Source of the DNA: Acanthaster planci
Taxonomy: Eukaryota; Echinodermata; Asteroidea; Valvatida; Acanthasteridae
DNA length: 64,000 nt
Assembly: GCF_001949145.1 (NCBI RefSeq)
Contig: NW_019091601.1
Coordinates: 136,808 to 200,807, forward strand
Reading direction: 5' to 3'
A program made the position numbers and the translations under genes. Below, one piece after another: positions 11,063 to 23,261 of this stretch (positions within the stretch are counted from its first letter, which is position 1; each line of letters begins with the position of its first letter). Below the pieces are notes generated by a model. That model was not told the DNA's origin. It was given only the letters and a program-made list of their open reading frames with translations, and searched no databases.

Positions 11063-14000
11063 GCTCGATTTTCTTTTTCATTTGTTACATTAAAAGAGCA
11101 TCGAAGATGATGCTTTCGTGTTGTTTAATTATAGCAATACGTTTTGCCTTAGATGTTGACAGCTTTATGCATCAGCATCACTTGAGATGAAAGATGTGTT
11201 TAAGTAATGATTCGGTTTTCTGTTGTCGTCGCCCTTTCTCCGTAATTACTCATTGTTTCCCTTTATCTTGATACATCAGATTCCGGGTGGGGATTTTATG
11301 GTCCACAGTCGAAAGCCTCTTAATAGGGCAGCATCCAGTTGTTCCCCAGGATATCATAATGCCAATAGGAGTATTTCCGGTTGTTCTCCCTAGGGCGCTG
11401 GGCCATACTTGTCGGGGCAACATTATATTTTGCGACTAATAAACAACAAGCTCTGTTTTCCTGCAACCATTGTTTTGTATGACCCATTATGTTATCAGTT
11501 TTTCTCAGTGTGGGCCACTGGCCTGACATGGTGCTCAATCTTATTATGCCTTGTGGTGACTCAATAGAAAATAATGAATTTATTCTTGTCACGCACGATG
11601 TTACTTTGTTAAAAGCTTTATCTTTTTCTGGTAGTATTTTTCCTTAATTTCTGCTGCCTTTGACAAGACTGGGTTTGTTATGGCTTCAAATAGATTAAGT
11701 GCTGCATGTCACATCATGGAGCAGTTAATTGTATTGTGTTTAATGGCTCCATGGTCACATGCAGCTACACGTCTACATTTTTAATATTGATGCACCCACG
11801 TGTGTTATGTAGACCCACATTACTGTTTAATATACAAGCACTTCGAAGGTGTACTTCTACTCAACATTAAGTGATTGTTTGCATAATAAAAGAGTACATC
11901 GATGATGTACTGTGCTATTACTTGCCAAATTCTATGTTCTTCCTTTTATTCATGGTTGAATTTAATTCACTAAGTGGGGTCGCCATAATCGTACAAATAG
12001 CTTTATATTTTACGTAGCCTATGAGCTTAAAGTTTTTCTGATTTATGCAGGCTTTGCAATCATACTGGAGTGACCACTTTACAGTAAATATACATTCATA
12101 TCTCAAGGAATCAAAAGTGTGAGACCAGTTGCATGTTGCAAATTGATGTTGGGTGAAGGATACGTTCCTATCTTGTGACTTGAGATGGGCCATTAACTTA
12201 ATTCCCCACACACTTCTGCTGACGAGAAAGGCAGAGGGCAAGCTAATTTGACGTTATTTTCAAGTTATGTCAATAGCTGTACTTTGAGAACTCGGAGACA
12301 CTACTCCGTCATACTCGGTGCGACTTTGAGCCAATGTAGTTCACATGGAGTCGTAACGCTGTGGGTGTTTTAATCGACCCTGAAAGTTGATCAACAGGTG
12401 GAAAAAAGCTATTCAATCAAAACTTCCCATGACAGCAAACTTGAGTAAGTTGTAGCTATTAAAAGGGTGGAAGGAGGATTTCAGAGCACAAGACCGAATG
12501 TTTTTGAAAATAAAATTTTTTACTCACCAATCTCTCGCTTCCACCCAACGACAATTGCTCCGTTCATGTTTATCAGTTTGCACATGCGTCGGGCCAACCA
12601 ATGGCAAAGCGTGCTCCACATCTTTGTTCGACCATTGTCGGTGGTGGGGGATAGCAACTACTTGCTTCATTGCGCGACACACGTTGCCCTGTGCAGCTGT
12701 TACAGATTGCAAGGTCTTAGAAATCTCCCCGCCTCCGTAACTGGCATTGTTTAGTCACTTTTTTTTTTAGCCTAAACGTCATCATTGTTGAAAGATTATT
12801 TTGCTTGATTTTGCTTGAACATATCCAAAGCAGTTCTTGGCACCACAGATAAGCGCGATAAATTGTGTCTAATCAGATGTATTTGTAACTTTTAAGATTA
12901 AAGCATTAACCTATGCATGAATATAACAGTTTGCAATTGATCAAAATTTCACGTTACCGGTATGTGCCATTTGGTCATAAATAATGACGCCATGCTAGAG
13001 GAAAGCAGATCACAACACAACAAAATAAAACAAAAACTTCACGTGAGAAGAAACACCAAAATATTTGATGGATATATATATATATACATATATAATGTAT
13101 ATATAATTGGTGTTAATTAATTAACACCAATTTTGCCTCTTGATGTAAAGCCTTCGACTAATAAAGGTAACTCCAGGGGTGAGGTAGTGGTTTGCCCTTG
13201 GGTTTTAAGAATGGCACCTTTCCTGAGATTACGGTCTGCACCTGCAGACAGTTTGGCTTCTTTTTAATTAAAGGTATTTTATGTCTGTAAGGCTATCATT
13301 GCCTACCGTCAGCAACGACATATTTGGAATCGAGGGTGTTCTCGATACACCCCACTTCCCTTGATGTAGGCAGCGGACGTTACAACACATGCCCTGAGGA
13401 TACCGACAATCCATCATTCCTGTGATGAGTCTAAAATCTTTTGAGGTGGCTGCAGAGACAACCTTCATGAAGATTTGCATCTTTTTAAAATAAAGGGTTT
13501 TGGTTCAGACTCTTAGACAAGATCAAATTGTTTTGTGAACATTTTAAAACAATGACGTCATCACACTGGACATTCATTACTATACGTGGCTATGATCAGT
13601 TTTCCCATTTCAGGTGACGCATTCATTCGATACATTTAAGAGATTATACTTTGCAAAAATAACAATGGTACTAGCCATATCTCAGTAAAAAGGTTTTGAC
13701 ATTGCGAACCAAGTAGCTAATTGCGAACTTGTGCGTTAAATGTCTTCACTGATTTCTGACATTCAAAGACTTGCTTTCGTGTCAGGTAGCATGTCAAGCA
13801 TCAAGCATAAGATTTTTCTTTTGCACACACATTTATTTCAGCACTGCCCTAAAAAGACACATAGGTAGTACATTGCTCCTCAAAGACACGAATGCACGTT
13901 ATTAGATTCAAAATGCATTTATTTAACAATTAAATTATTACAGGAGACAATTAATATGAACAGTTGAGCACAAAACAGAGTGCAGATTCTAGGTAATTGG

Positions 14001-14594
14001 GTGAAGCTAAAAGCTTTTGTACTTCAATCTGGGACTTACAAGGACAGGGACTCTGCAAACATTAGATAAACAGGGACAAGACAAGACTTAACCGTGGTGA
14101 ATCCATCTATCTGATGGGTACAGTGTATAATATTTAGAGATGCTTTCTGGACAAAATTTAAAAATGGCTAATTAATGCCTCCCTTGCATATTTCAACATT
14201 TATTTGAGTTCACAGGGCAAATATGGAAATTGATACAGATGGATTGATTTCCAATTTTTCCGGAGTGATTTACTTTTAATCATTTGAACTACAGAAAGGA
14301 AATTAGCTTTTAGCTTTTTTGTATGGTGTTTCCTAAAACTTTACAATTTTTAGTAAAAAAAAAGCAACCAATCATGGGCAAAATTTATTTATGAAACAGA
14401 ACATTACAATTAATTGAGGTTAAGATTGATTTTGATCGACTTTATGGATAAAAGATAGGACTGAGGTTTTATTTTTTAACAGCCCCAGTGTCTGTGTGGT
14501 GATCAAACATGTTCAGATGATTAGAAAATATGCATGAATCCAGAGCAAAGATGACAGGCTTGTGGTATTTGAGATAAATTTGGTTTTTCAGAAG
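11063..14594. other. Spacer between the duplication arms, no gene seen
   Basis: About 3.5 kb with only short open frames and no domain I recognise. It contains an AT microsatellite (13073-13104), a perfect palindrome (13105-13132) and a TGACGTCA word at 13553-13560. Low-complexity runs are common toward the right end. Confidence 0.6.
13105..13132. repeat. Perfect 28-bp palindrome
   Basis: The half-site AATTGGTGTTAATT is followed at once by its exact reverse complement with no spacer, directly after a TATATA microsatellite. It could extrude as a cruciform or be a bivalent protein site. No function is known. Confidence 0.9.
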
Positions 14595-15304
14595 ATGAAA
14601 CCCATCAATAGTTTATTTTCTATAACTCCTTGTACAACGTCAAAAAGTCTTAATGAGTGTGTTGTGTTGAGCTACGCCCCCCCCCCTTTTTAAAGTTGAG
14701 CATACGTGATACTTGTTCCTCCCGAAATGTATCAAAGTCTAATGTTATTTCTTCTCTAAAGGATTTTATGTTCCCATGGAAAATTTTTGCTTTTGGGTAT
14801 ACTGATCAAGTGAAATGAGGCCTGCCGGACACAATTGTGAGTAGCTCACAGTTTCCACATTCCTTATTTTGTTGAATGAATCTGCACCAGATCGATGTAA
14901 TCAGTGGTTGAATAATCGATTTGATCCCCAATCAGGCCGATTTTTTTGTCTTGTGGCGTCTGCACTAGTAAGCAGGTGATCATAGTCATGAGCATGATCC
15001 AAGTAAGCTTGTGAACTTTTTCTGAGTGCTCTGACAACACAAATTACACCAATTACTGAAGAAGGAGAAATGGCTAAGGTCTTCTTTATCGAATCTTGTT
15101 CACCGGTCTCCTCTCTCTTATTCTTAATTACCTATTTGATGTGACGAAAGTCAAAAAGCTACAAATACATGCACAAACTTTTGTTTCGAGGAGAAAACTC
15201 TGAACCATTTCCCTGTTGGACCATGAATGGGTACCTTAATAAAGTGTGTAAAATATGCCGTTGTTGAATTCAAGAACTTAATTTAATTATTCAGAGCTTT
15301 CAGA

Positions 15305-16300
15305 TAGGTCGTGTGTATTTTCCAACAGCAAACCCTTTATACGATAATTATGCCTGAAGGTCTTTTTAAAAATTACAAATGTTACTTGTGTACTTATATT
15401 ACGACCATGTGCTCTTTTTATGTATATAAAATTCACAAGAAATTTATTGATGCAAGACTAGAGTTTGTGCAGTTCTTCACAAGGCGCAAAATATATTTAA
15501 AATTCTCAGAGGTACGCGAGTTTGGATTTTTGGGGGATACAGGGTAACTCGACCACTAGAAGACAGGCGATTCACAAAGGTGCGCCTCCAACAGTTTGCA
15601 ACACGTTGGCCAATCACAACGCGCGAAATTTGTCGACCCTTTTCAAACGCGCGTTGGGTCAACAAACTTCTCTCACTGTGACTGGCCAACGTGTTGCAAA
15701 CTCTTGGAGGCGCACTACTGTGAAACGCCCGTATTAAAAGCCATTACTACGGTGGCACAACGCTCGTGGACAGGTGGTACGCGCGCGTTACATGCCTTTT
15801 CGACCAACAGGATGTAGGGGATTACGCCCCACCCTTGAACCCGATTTTTTTAAAAACTTTGCATGCAGGCAAATATCCTCCTTATCATTACAAATGTGAA
15901 GTTTCAACTCATTTTACCTGCAGCCCACATGCACTGAGCACCAAAGCGGAAAAATATATATATATTGGCTGTAGACCCTGTCTTGGAAAATGCTCGCTGC
16001 GCAAGAATAAATGATATTATGTTTGATTTTCACAAACTTGACCAAAAGAGTTACTCTAAGCACATCCCAAGGCTCAGCTGTTGGACAAAATTGCACTGCG
16101 GCGATATCAGAAAAATGTCCAAGGGGTCAGATTCAGCGTCCTGGCTCGTTTAGGATTAAGATAAACTTGACTTCTCACCGTTCGTTTTGTGGTTAAAAAT
16201 GTAGCATGATCATTAAGCGTAGTGTACATGTTTTTATACATTTATTTTTTTTAACCTTTTGCAGCCATTTGGTGTGTCATTACAGTTACGTGAGTTTGTG
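15305..16300. other. Insertion specific to the right arm
   Basis: About 1 kb lies between the two halves of sequence that are contiguous near 2415 in the left arm. It contains the palindromic MITE at 15552-15733 plus unassigned DNA. No coding domain was recognised. Confidence 0.55.
15552..15733. mobile_element. Palindromic MITE, copy 1
   Basis: A non-coding element of about 180 bp made of two long inverted halves. The inner words GTTTGCAACACGTTGGCCA and their complement TGGCCAACGTGTTGCAAAC face each other, with outer GCGCCTCC/GGAGGCGC. The same element recurs at 51000-51173. It is small, palindromic and without an open frame, hence a non-autonomous DNA transposon. The superfamily is not determined. 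Confidence 0.85.
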
Positions 16301-16320
16301 ATGAAGTAGGCCTAACGTAC

Positions 16321-17343
16321 TTACAATGGGACCATCTCAATGTCAACTCTATTATTACCACGCCTTTGAAAACAGCTGCAAAAAGCTATCTGAAACCCTT
16401 TCCTGAATTTCTTGTATTTAAACTCATAGATTATTGGGTTTATGACGGAGTTTAAATAGAAGGCCACATTACTGATTGCTCTCACGTAAATATTAGCTGT
16501 TGAACCACAGAAGTTAAAACGAGCCTTGTCTGATGGATACAGACAAATGACACTATTCATGTAAGTTGGCGTCAACAGCAAAATTAGAGCTCCAAAGACA
16601 ATTGTCAGCATGTTAACCAGACGCTGTCTGGCAATCACAAGATCGTAGGCTGCTGCCCTCGCGTGCTGCAGGTTGAGGGCTTTTGCTTGTCTTTTGAGAG
16701 TGACTTGCATCTTGTAGTAGGCCAAACTCATCGATGTTATGGGTATTAGAAAGCAAAAGAGAAATGAAAATACACCAACAGAAACTGGAAATGTCTGGTC
16801 TGAGAACTTGATTTCCGAGCAAGCCTTGTCAAGATCCTTGCTGGATTCTCTTGTGAAAAGAAAAGGGGTGGGAAAAAGAAATGATGTAATCCACATCAGA
16901 GCAATAAGAAATTTCATCCTCGTAGCTGTGAGTTTCCGTTCATATTGTAATGGATGCACTATAGCGACATACCTTTCTAATGTTACCACACAGAGGCTGT
17001 AAGCTGATGCGTAAGACAAAGCCCAGCCAATGAAGCGAGATGTGAATAGTCGACAGAAAAGTTCTTTGCCACCAACGCTTGCAGGAACAAAATCAATTAA
17101 TGCACAGCTTTCATGAACAAATAGGCGGAAAAAGACCGTGTACAGACACAGCAGCGTATCGGCCATTGCTAAATTCACCAGAAGATAGTTGGTCCTATTA
17201 CGTAGGAATTTCACGCGTAGAATGACGAAGCACACCAAGAGGTTTCCTACGACACCGATGACTCCTTCCACTACCGTGATCAGACAAATCCACTTACCCA
17301 CTGTTGAGCCCTCGTGTTCGCTTTGTCCATGTGTGGCATTCAT
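16321..17343 (-). CDS. Class A (rhodopsin-like) orphan GPCR, copy 2
   Basis: Intronless 340-residue plasma-membrane receptor, the inverted twin of the gene at 1375-2397. The 14 amino-acid differences include Met23Thr, Phe53Tyr, Met63Thr, Gly84Asp, Pro101Thr, Leu to Phe in TM4, Ser to Pro before TM5, and Ala to Asn in the third extracellular loop. The changes cluster in membrane and extracellular parts, while the intracellular loops are unchanged. All class A marks remain: Asn34, Asp62, Cys97, ERY 123-125 and NPIIY 302-306. The start is the ATG at 17343 (MNATHGQ); the TTG-led extension to 17364 is not expected to be used. A TATA box lies about 500 bases upstream. Ligand and coupling are unknown. 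Confidence 0.93.
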   Translation of the reverse strand: MNATHGQSEHEGSTVGKWICLITVVEGVIGVVGNLLVCFVILRVKFLRNRTNYLLVNLAMADTLLCLYTVFFRLFVHESCALIDFVPASVGGKELFCRLFTSRFIGWALSYASAYSLCVVTLERYVAIVHPLQYERKLTATRMKFLIALMWITSFLFPTPFLFTRESSKDLDKACSEIKFSDQTFPVSVGVFSFLFCFLIPITSMSLAYYKMQVTLKRQAKALNLQHARAAAYDLVIARQRLVNMLTIVFGALILLLTPTYMNSVICLYPSDKARFNFCGSTANIYVRAISNVAFYLNSVINPIIYEFKYKKFRKGFQIAFCSCFQRRGNNRVDIEMVPL

Positions 17344-17841
17344 TGCAGAGATTTTTGTTGACAATTTCTACAAATGGTTGGGTGTCGAAAGGTCCAACGG
17401 GGAAGAGAGACACACTCTCAGTTGACGTCGTAAAATGAGATTTTCGATCTTTGGCCCCTACAGATTCCTGTGCTTACGGTGCTCTTCCACGGTGTGTTGC
17501 ATCCCGCGGATTGAAGGAAGTGTACATGTGGAAGTCGGAATTAAATGAAAACTAATTCACAGCCTCCTTCAAGTCAGGTTTTTTCAGTTTGTTGTAAACA
17601 GCACATATGCAGATATCCATATGATGCAGGTATCTTTGTAAAATAGAAGTATCAATTAAATCCTTAGTTCAGCATTCCAAAATCGAGCAGAATGAATCCA
17701 ATTTGTAACGATCAACATCAAAGTTGCTTGATCATTCCAGAAACCGAAGAATTTTCCCGTAGGCAGTGGTTATCCTCTTTCTAAAAGGCAGACAAAGAGT
17801 CTTATATCAGCATTTGCTGGTCATTCGGAATGATCAGTTCT

Positions 17842-17850
17842 CCATTTATA
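17842..17850 (-). promoter_or_regulatory. TATA box, receptor gene 2
   Basis: TATAAATGG on the minus strand, about 500 bases before the start codon, aligned with TATAAAAG of copy 1 and TATAAGAGG of the pseudogene copy. Confidence 0.5.
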
Positions 17851-18274
17851 CTCACATGGGCTCTACAAATTTTCCGTGGGCCAGACCAGCCTTTTAACTT
17901 TCATATCTAATAGCGCATAGGGAAGGTAATGTCTAATGCGAATGTACGAACGTAGGGATGCGGAAGTAAAGCCTGATGACACATTGTCCGGCTGTCACTT
18001 AAGCGCTCTTGTCCTATTTGTTTATCAACCGAAGAACCAAGGGCGCCAGGTCTCTTCATTAATGACCAATATGTGCATAATGCACATGTATCGTATTAAC
18101 ATTAACGGAAAATGCGTGCCCAATCATTTGCTTGTTTGTTCTTTTTCCATTGGCAATGAACCCTATGATAAATTGAGCCCATACACTGTATATGAATGTA
18201 CATTTCGCTCCTTCACTCGATACTAACTTAAATGCATCTTTGACCCATCTATTATCTCTACAAAAATATTAACA

Positions 18275-18385
18275 CTTAATACCTCTCACTGAGGTATGAT
18301 CGGCTTACCCTTTTGAGATATGTTCCCTGGAATTTACACCCATACCAATAACTCTTTCGTTGCAACACCAAGGTCTGACGGATCC
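18275..18385 (-). promoter_or_regulatory. Conserved upstream block, copy 2
   Basis: Minus-strand counterpart of 190-300. It keeps the AAGG|GTAAG donor-like end and the GGATCCGTCAGACCTTGG word. Four extra bases in its middle relative to copy 1 speak against a coding exon. Confidence 0.45.
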
Positions 18386-18649
18386 TTTTGACTCCAAGCT
18401 CTCAATTATCAGTATTCCTGGTTTCAATACGTGGCGTTTATTGCAATGATACTATGCAGTTGGTCGTCACTATCCTTGTAAAAGACATTTAAAGGAACGT
18501 TTTGATACAGTCCACCTGAATATCGATTTCTGGGACAATGCTTCAACAATCTCATCCATAGGAAATATTTTAATTGCAGGGTAATTCACGTGTAACAATT
18601 GTCATGATGGTCCACTTATCGTCATTGCTTCCTTTGCTTGGTCTGTGGT

Positions 18650-18790
18650 TCTAGTGGTTGCAGTAGCAACACCAATGGCGTTATCAATGCCATTACTAGT
18701 AGCAATAGCGAAGCATTACCAACAGCAATAGATAGACCAATGCAAATGGCAACAGCAATAACAGTGCCAAGACCAACAGGATCGTCAACA
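18650..18790. repeat. CAATGC/CAACAG-type simple repeat, copy 2 flank
   Basis: Degenerate repeats built on ACCAATG, GCAATAG and GGCAACAG, related to 23262-23356 and 27480-27610. Part of the duplicated flank. Confidence 0.65.
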
Positions 18791-18889
18791 CCATGGACCC
18801 TTAACATATCCGATTTGAATCAATAGTTCAAATTCTCAGAAACTCTTTACAACAAAAGTAAATGCTTTTAACAATCATTTTCTTTAAAG

Positions 18890-19240
18890 CGGGTGAGTGT
18901 CCTATTTTCCTTTCTTAGTTTTCGACAGAGTGATTTCACCTTAGTTGACATTGGGCATACCTTACAAGCTGTTAATAGCAGAATTGCATGAACTAATATT
19001 GCCTATGTAGGTGTAGATTCCGGTGACACTTAGATAAAAGAAGACTTTGAGCGAGCTTCACTGATTGTTGATCTAGAGAAGATTGGTTCCTGGATAGGAG
19101 GCAACACTAATTTGCAGTTTGTCAAAGTATCATTTGCCACGAAATTTATGAGATACAAGTAACAGGAGACAAGAAGTAATTATTGTGTGGTTATGGTAAG
19201 ATGAAAGGAACAATCTTATTCGTGACTTGTTTCAATCAAA
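18890..19240. repeat. Duplicated flank block (partner 27715-28050)
   Basis: Direct-orientation match to 27715-28050, including the shared words AAAAGAAGACTTTGAGCGAG and TTTGGTTATGGTAAGATGAA-like text. The match ends at about 19240, where a dispersed repeat has been inserted. No coding potential was noticed. Confidence 0.75.
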
Positions 19241-19244
19241 CCAC

Positions 19245-19935
19245 TAGTAAAGTTTCAGTCAGATCAAAATTAAAAGTAACACGGGTTACTGTGGGGAATT
19301 GGCGATTGTATGGGGTAAAACGTAAGGCTTGACCTATTTGACATCCATTGCATTCTGGATGTCATTTTCTGTTGTTAAAATTTCAGCAACTAGGGATTGC
19401 TCTTGTTTCTTGAGTTGATTTATCATTTTCCTGCTCGTAATTTATCGGGCAGATCAACTATTCACAAGAACTAGCAGCAGTTGCAACGTATTTGTCGCTA
19501 TTTTGGAGTGACCCAAGAAGATGTGGGACGTATTTTTGGTGAGAATTTCTCTTTGTAAATGTCTGATTATTGAGCAGTTGAAAGCAAACGAAATTTGTTG
19601 TTGTAACAAATACAAATGAATGTCCAACAATAAAAATAGGGAGGCGAGTGCCGCACGACTGTGCCAACCCTAGATCTGTTACTGTTGAATCAGCGACAAC
19701 AAACATTCACTATACACCTCATGCAAAGCTTTCGTTCTGAGATCACTAAGAAGAAATGGACACAAACATGGTTGGGATTGGTTTCGTTGTCGAAAATTGA
19801 GAAAACTCAGATTATGAATGAAAAAAAATAAGCATCAATCCTTTAGTTGACTGTATTCATACCTAAAAAAAATTGCCATGTGGGTTCTGCGCCCAAGAAA
19901 TGAAAAAAAAAAGTGGTGAGGGAAAAATCCAAAAC
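19245..19935 (-). mobile_element. Dispersed repeat family, copy A
   Basis: About 690 bp, matched in opposite orientation by 50180-50760 (copy B) and 52184-52740 (copy C). Shared words include TTCAACAACAGAAAATGACA, ACAAATTTCGTTTGC and a run near AAAAATTGCC with GGGTTCTG. It contains a minus-strand open frame of 82 residues (19458-19706) with a GDST-like start but no secure domain. It is probably the non-coding end of a larger transposon or a non-autonomous element, class unknown. Confidence 0.7.
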
Positions 19936-21860
19936 TTATGCGGTGTTGAGCAAGCATTCGGGCGCAAGTCTTATCAACATGGGCAAGTCTTATACGCTAG
20001 TTTACGTGTCTGAACTCTTTCACAGTACGATGTGAATGACACGCCATTTTCCACCCTTTTTGAGGGGCAGGTGTTCTCTCGTTTTCTTTACAAGCATAAA
20101 ATGAAAGCCGAATCAGGAACCCGATAGTTCTGCTAAATTACATGTTGTGTTGTGTGGTGGATCTGATCTGCGGTGTATAGCTCTTCAGGCGCACTGTCCT
20201 GTGAAGGAAACGTCTTTACAGCAAATTCCTTCTCAATAAAGTTGTGGCTGAACAATCACTTCTCCTCTTTTGTTATAATTTATTTGAAGATGTAGACCTT
20301 AATTAAGTTGTCGTATTTTCAGTTGTGTAAAATTTAAGATGCGAATACGTCAGTGTGCTTCTTCGTATTAATACTTGCATTTTCCCATCATTCACTTTTG
20401 TACATTCCAGTGTTTCATTGAGGCTTTCTTCCCGGAATTATAGCGTCAAAGTTGGGCTGATGGATATGTGTATACTCGGTAACATGAAAACGAAAAAGGC
20501 AACGAAACACCCTTTGAAAACAGTGAAACAAAAGTTGGAAGTGAGGTTAACATTACTAACACAGAATGTTTCCTTTTGATTGTGAAGGTCTGCATTAAAC
20601 AAATTGATTGCAGCTATATCCTTAAAAAAACTTGCAAATTCAACATGTTACTCGGATAAAGATGGCATATGGATTGTCAGTGAATATATAAACTTTATTC
20701 CCAGACTCATGTAATACACAAGCACACAGTAAATTATGTTTGTATGTGGTCTGTCAAAAGGGCTGTGACAAAGTGAACCCCAACCAGCACGCAGCACAAG
20801 AGCCCCTCCCATTGGCTAGAAGTTCAATGCAACACAAGTTCTCATTGGTCAAAACCCTATGCTCTGATTGGTTAACACGGGATGCATAGATTAGGCCTTG
20901 GATCCTTTTGACAACTCTGTGTTTCTCAGAAAAGGTAAAAAGGGTTTCTGAGCCTGAAATCCAATCCAAATCCTGTATCTATTTATATTGACAGAAAGCT
21001 GACAAAAAAGACTGTACAGACATGTAAAAATATTCTGTCCAGAAAGCTGGTGCTTTGCAGGAACTGTGATTTTCCACCAAATTCACAATGCCCCTTGTGC
21101 AAGAAAAGCCTTTGTTCATCCACACACTCAGGCCCTCACATTGAACTGTTACCACATTTATTGATTTTCATTGAGGCATAACTTTATCTAATGAGAAAAG
21201 GGGGGTTTATTAGGTAACAAAAGTGCAATATCCTATTTGTGAAGTGAAACCCAACACACAGCTAAATACATACACACCGCCCATAATGAAAGCATGCTTA
21301 AGAATGGACTACAACCTGGTATGCATATTCATGTCATATTCAGGACATGAAGACTTATTCAACCAATGTATGAATAAGTAAATTAACACAATTCTGGAAG
21401 ATCTGGGAATAAAGCATTTGATCATTAAATAATAAAATGTCTTATTTTTATATCATATGATTACGTCATCCTTTATGTCATTTCACACGTCAGAGTACAA
21501 GCCAGTCTTGGAGCAAAGGTTTTGATTTTCCAGACCAGACTTTGACCCGCAAGCCTTGTGACCAAGGCAAGGCTTAAATCACAAGGTCTAGACCCTGCAG
21601 TGTAAAGATAGAAGCTGTCACATCAAAAACGAATCATGACTTAATTATCGTCGAATTGACAAGTATTTCCAATGTCAGCCTATTCGTTATTTTATTACAG
21701 TGGTATAAAATCTGTGATCGGTGGTAAGTAGAGTGAGGACTGTATGACGTGGAAAGTGAGGGGATTCTATTCAGCGTATTATTACATCAGTTCCCGTTTT
21801 CATGCACAGCACCTAGGGAAATATGGAATGGTCAGTACTTGCATTTGATTTTGAGAAACC
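19936..21860. other. Intergenic, CCAAT-rich stretch, no gene seen
   Basis: No recognisable coding exon. Around 20813-20880 three ATTGG words (CCAAT boxes on the minus strand) occur within 70 bases, which can mark a promoter, but no gene was found to go with it. Confidence 0.5.
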
Positions 21861-22155
21861 TCCCAAAAATTGAAAGGAATATGAAACGTGACATGTCGAT
21901 CATCGTTTTTCTGTGCAGCCTGAACACCTGTGAGAGTTGTGAGTTGGCAGTTATCTATTCAAAGCCATGAATTAAACTGTAACTATACTTTCTTGAAGGG
22001 TGCACCACTGCAAATAAATTCCCATAGACAGCAGTGATAAATCCCCACACCTCACAATTATTTCAAAAATACGCACAACTCTCACAGGTGTCCAGGCTGC
22101 ACAGAAAAACGATGATCAATATGTCACCTTTCATTTTCCTTTCAATTTTCGGGGG
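21861..22155. repeat. Inverted repeat with 80-bp arms
   Basis: Left arm 21861-21942 and right arm 22074-22155 are near-perfect reverse complements of about 80 bases (shared core GATCATCGTTTTTCTGTGCA), with about 130 bases between. It is a foldback unit or the remains of a palindromic transposon. Confidence 0.85.
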
Positions 22156-23260
22156 GTTGACCAATGAATTTTTGAGAAATGTTTACCAGAATCAGACCAC
22201 CCCTAAAATGAAGAAAATGTCCCTGCCCAGAAAATCAGTCATTTTGAAAACCATCCCTCTGCAAAACGGCCAAATAGTGCCACTTTCGGACCCGACTGCA
22301 CCCAAATTGCACAGAATTTGAAGCCCAAAGTTCTGACCAGAGGTTCAGAGCCATATTTGTCCAATGCCTCAGTTTCATGGCTCTCAGGACTCTCTAATAT
22401 AGAATTTTTTTTAGTTTATAGCTTTTATTAATGAGCTCGGCAGATGTATTTTGGGTTTTTTTGCAAGGGTGCACCCTGAAATCCGACGCAAGAAGCGCTG
22501 CTTTTTTTTTAAATGACTGGGCCCATGGTCAGCATAGAAATATCATAGACCCACTTTACAAGGCACCATACATCGAAAACTATCCGGTTTGGGAAAGCTT
22601 TAGGGTGCTCGTATGCAAGTCCAAACTCTTATACACCGGTGTCGGTAAAATTGTCTAGTCATTCTTATTTCGGAAGATACTAGGATTCAAAGTTTGTGAC
22701 AATCTTGCAGCAACACGTAACAACATGCATGCTTGGTTCTCGCACATAGTGCAGCACATGCACATGTGTACATAAATTACAATGTATACATGTACATTTA
22801 CATACAACGAGTGCCCTCATTATGACTGCGTGTCCCGTGTGAATGTTTTTACTTCAAGTTGAGGAGTGCATATTTCCCAAAGTAAGCAAGATATTGGAAT
22901 GCAAAATCACACAAAAACATTGTCACATATTACTCTATATCTGGTGACAAAATCACGGGCGTGGTCATTCTCCAACACGGCGGTTGCTATGGCATTTTGA
23001 TACATCCAGCGAACTACCCGCACAATGTTTACTTTTCCAAAACCATCACGCGGTAGCGCGCGTTCAAGGTCGTCATTCCCGAAATGAGGATACGCAAGAC
23101 GACGGGCACTATACCGTCTTAATGCACCAACATCTTGAGATTGCAGCATGCAGCGGGCTACCGACTTCCAAGGCGGCTCATTTGAAAGCTTAAGAACTGC
23201 TCTACATGATGATGAGAGTATCTCAAACTGTCAAATGTGGGGATTATTGCTGATTTTGTA
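22156..23260. other. Intergenic, no gene seen
   Basis: Only short open frames without domains. Includes a run of ACATGTACAT-type words near 22750-22800. Confidence 0.5.
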
Positions 23261-23261
23261 C

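Larger units (their letters stand above)
14595..18560. repeat. Right arm of large inverted segmental duplication
   Basis: Reverse-complement counterpart of 1-3745, in the order 3' flank (14600-15300), arm-specific insertion (15305-16300), receptor gene (16321-17343), promoter region (17400-17900) and far upstream block (to about 18555). From about 16.3 kb rightward it is also directly related to 25.7-28.7 kb. Confidence 0.85.

Noticed and set aside
20750-20969. Gene with a CCAAT-box promoter on the minus strand
   Set aside because: Three ATTGG words are suggestive, but no exon with a recognisable product follows.
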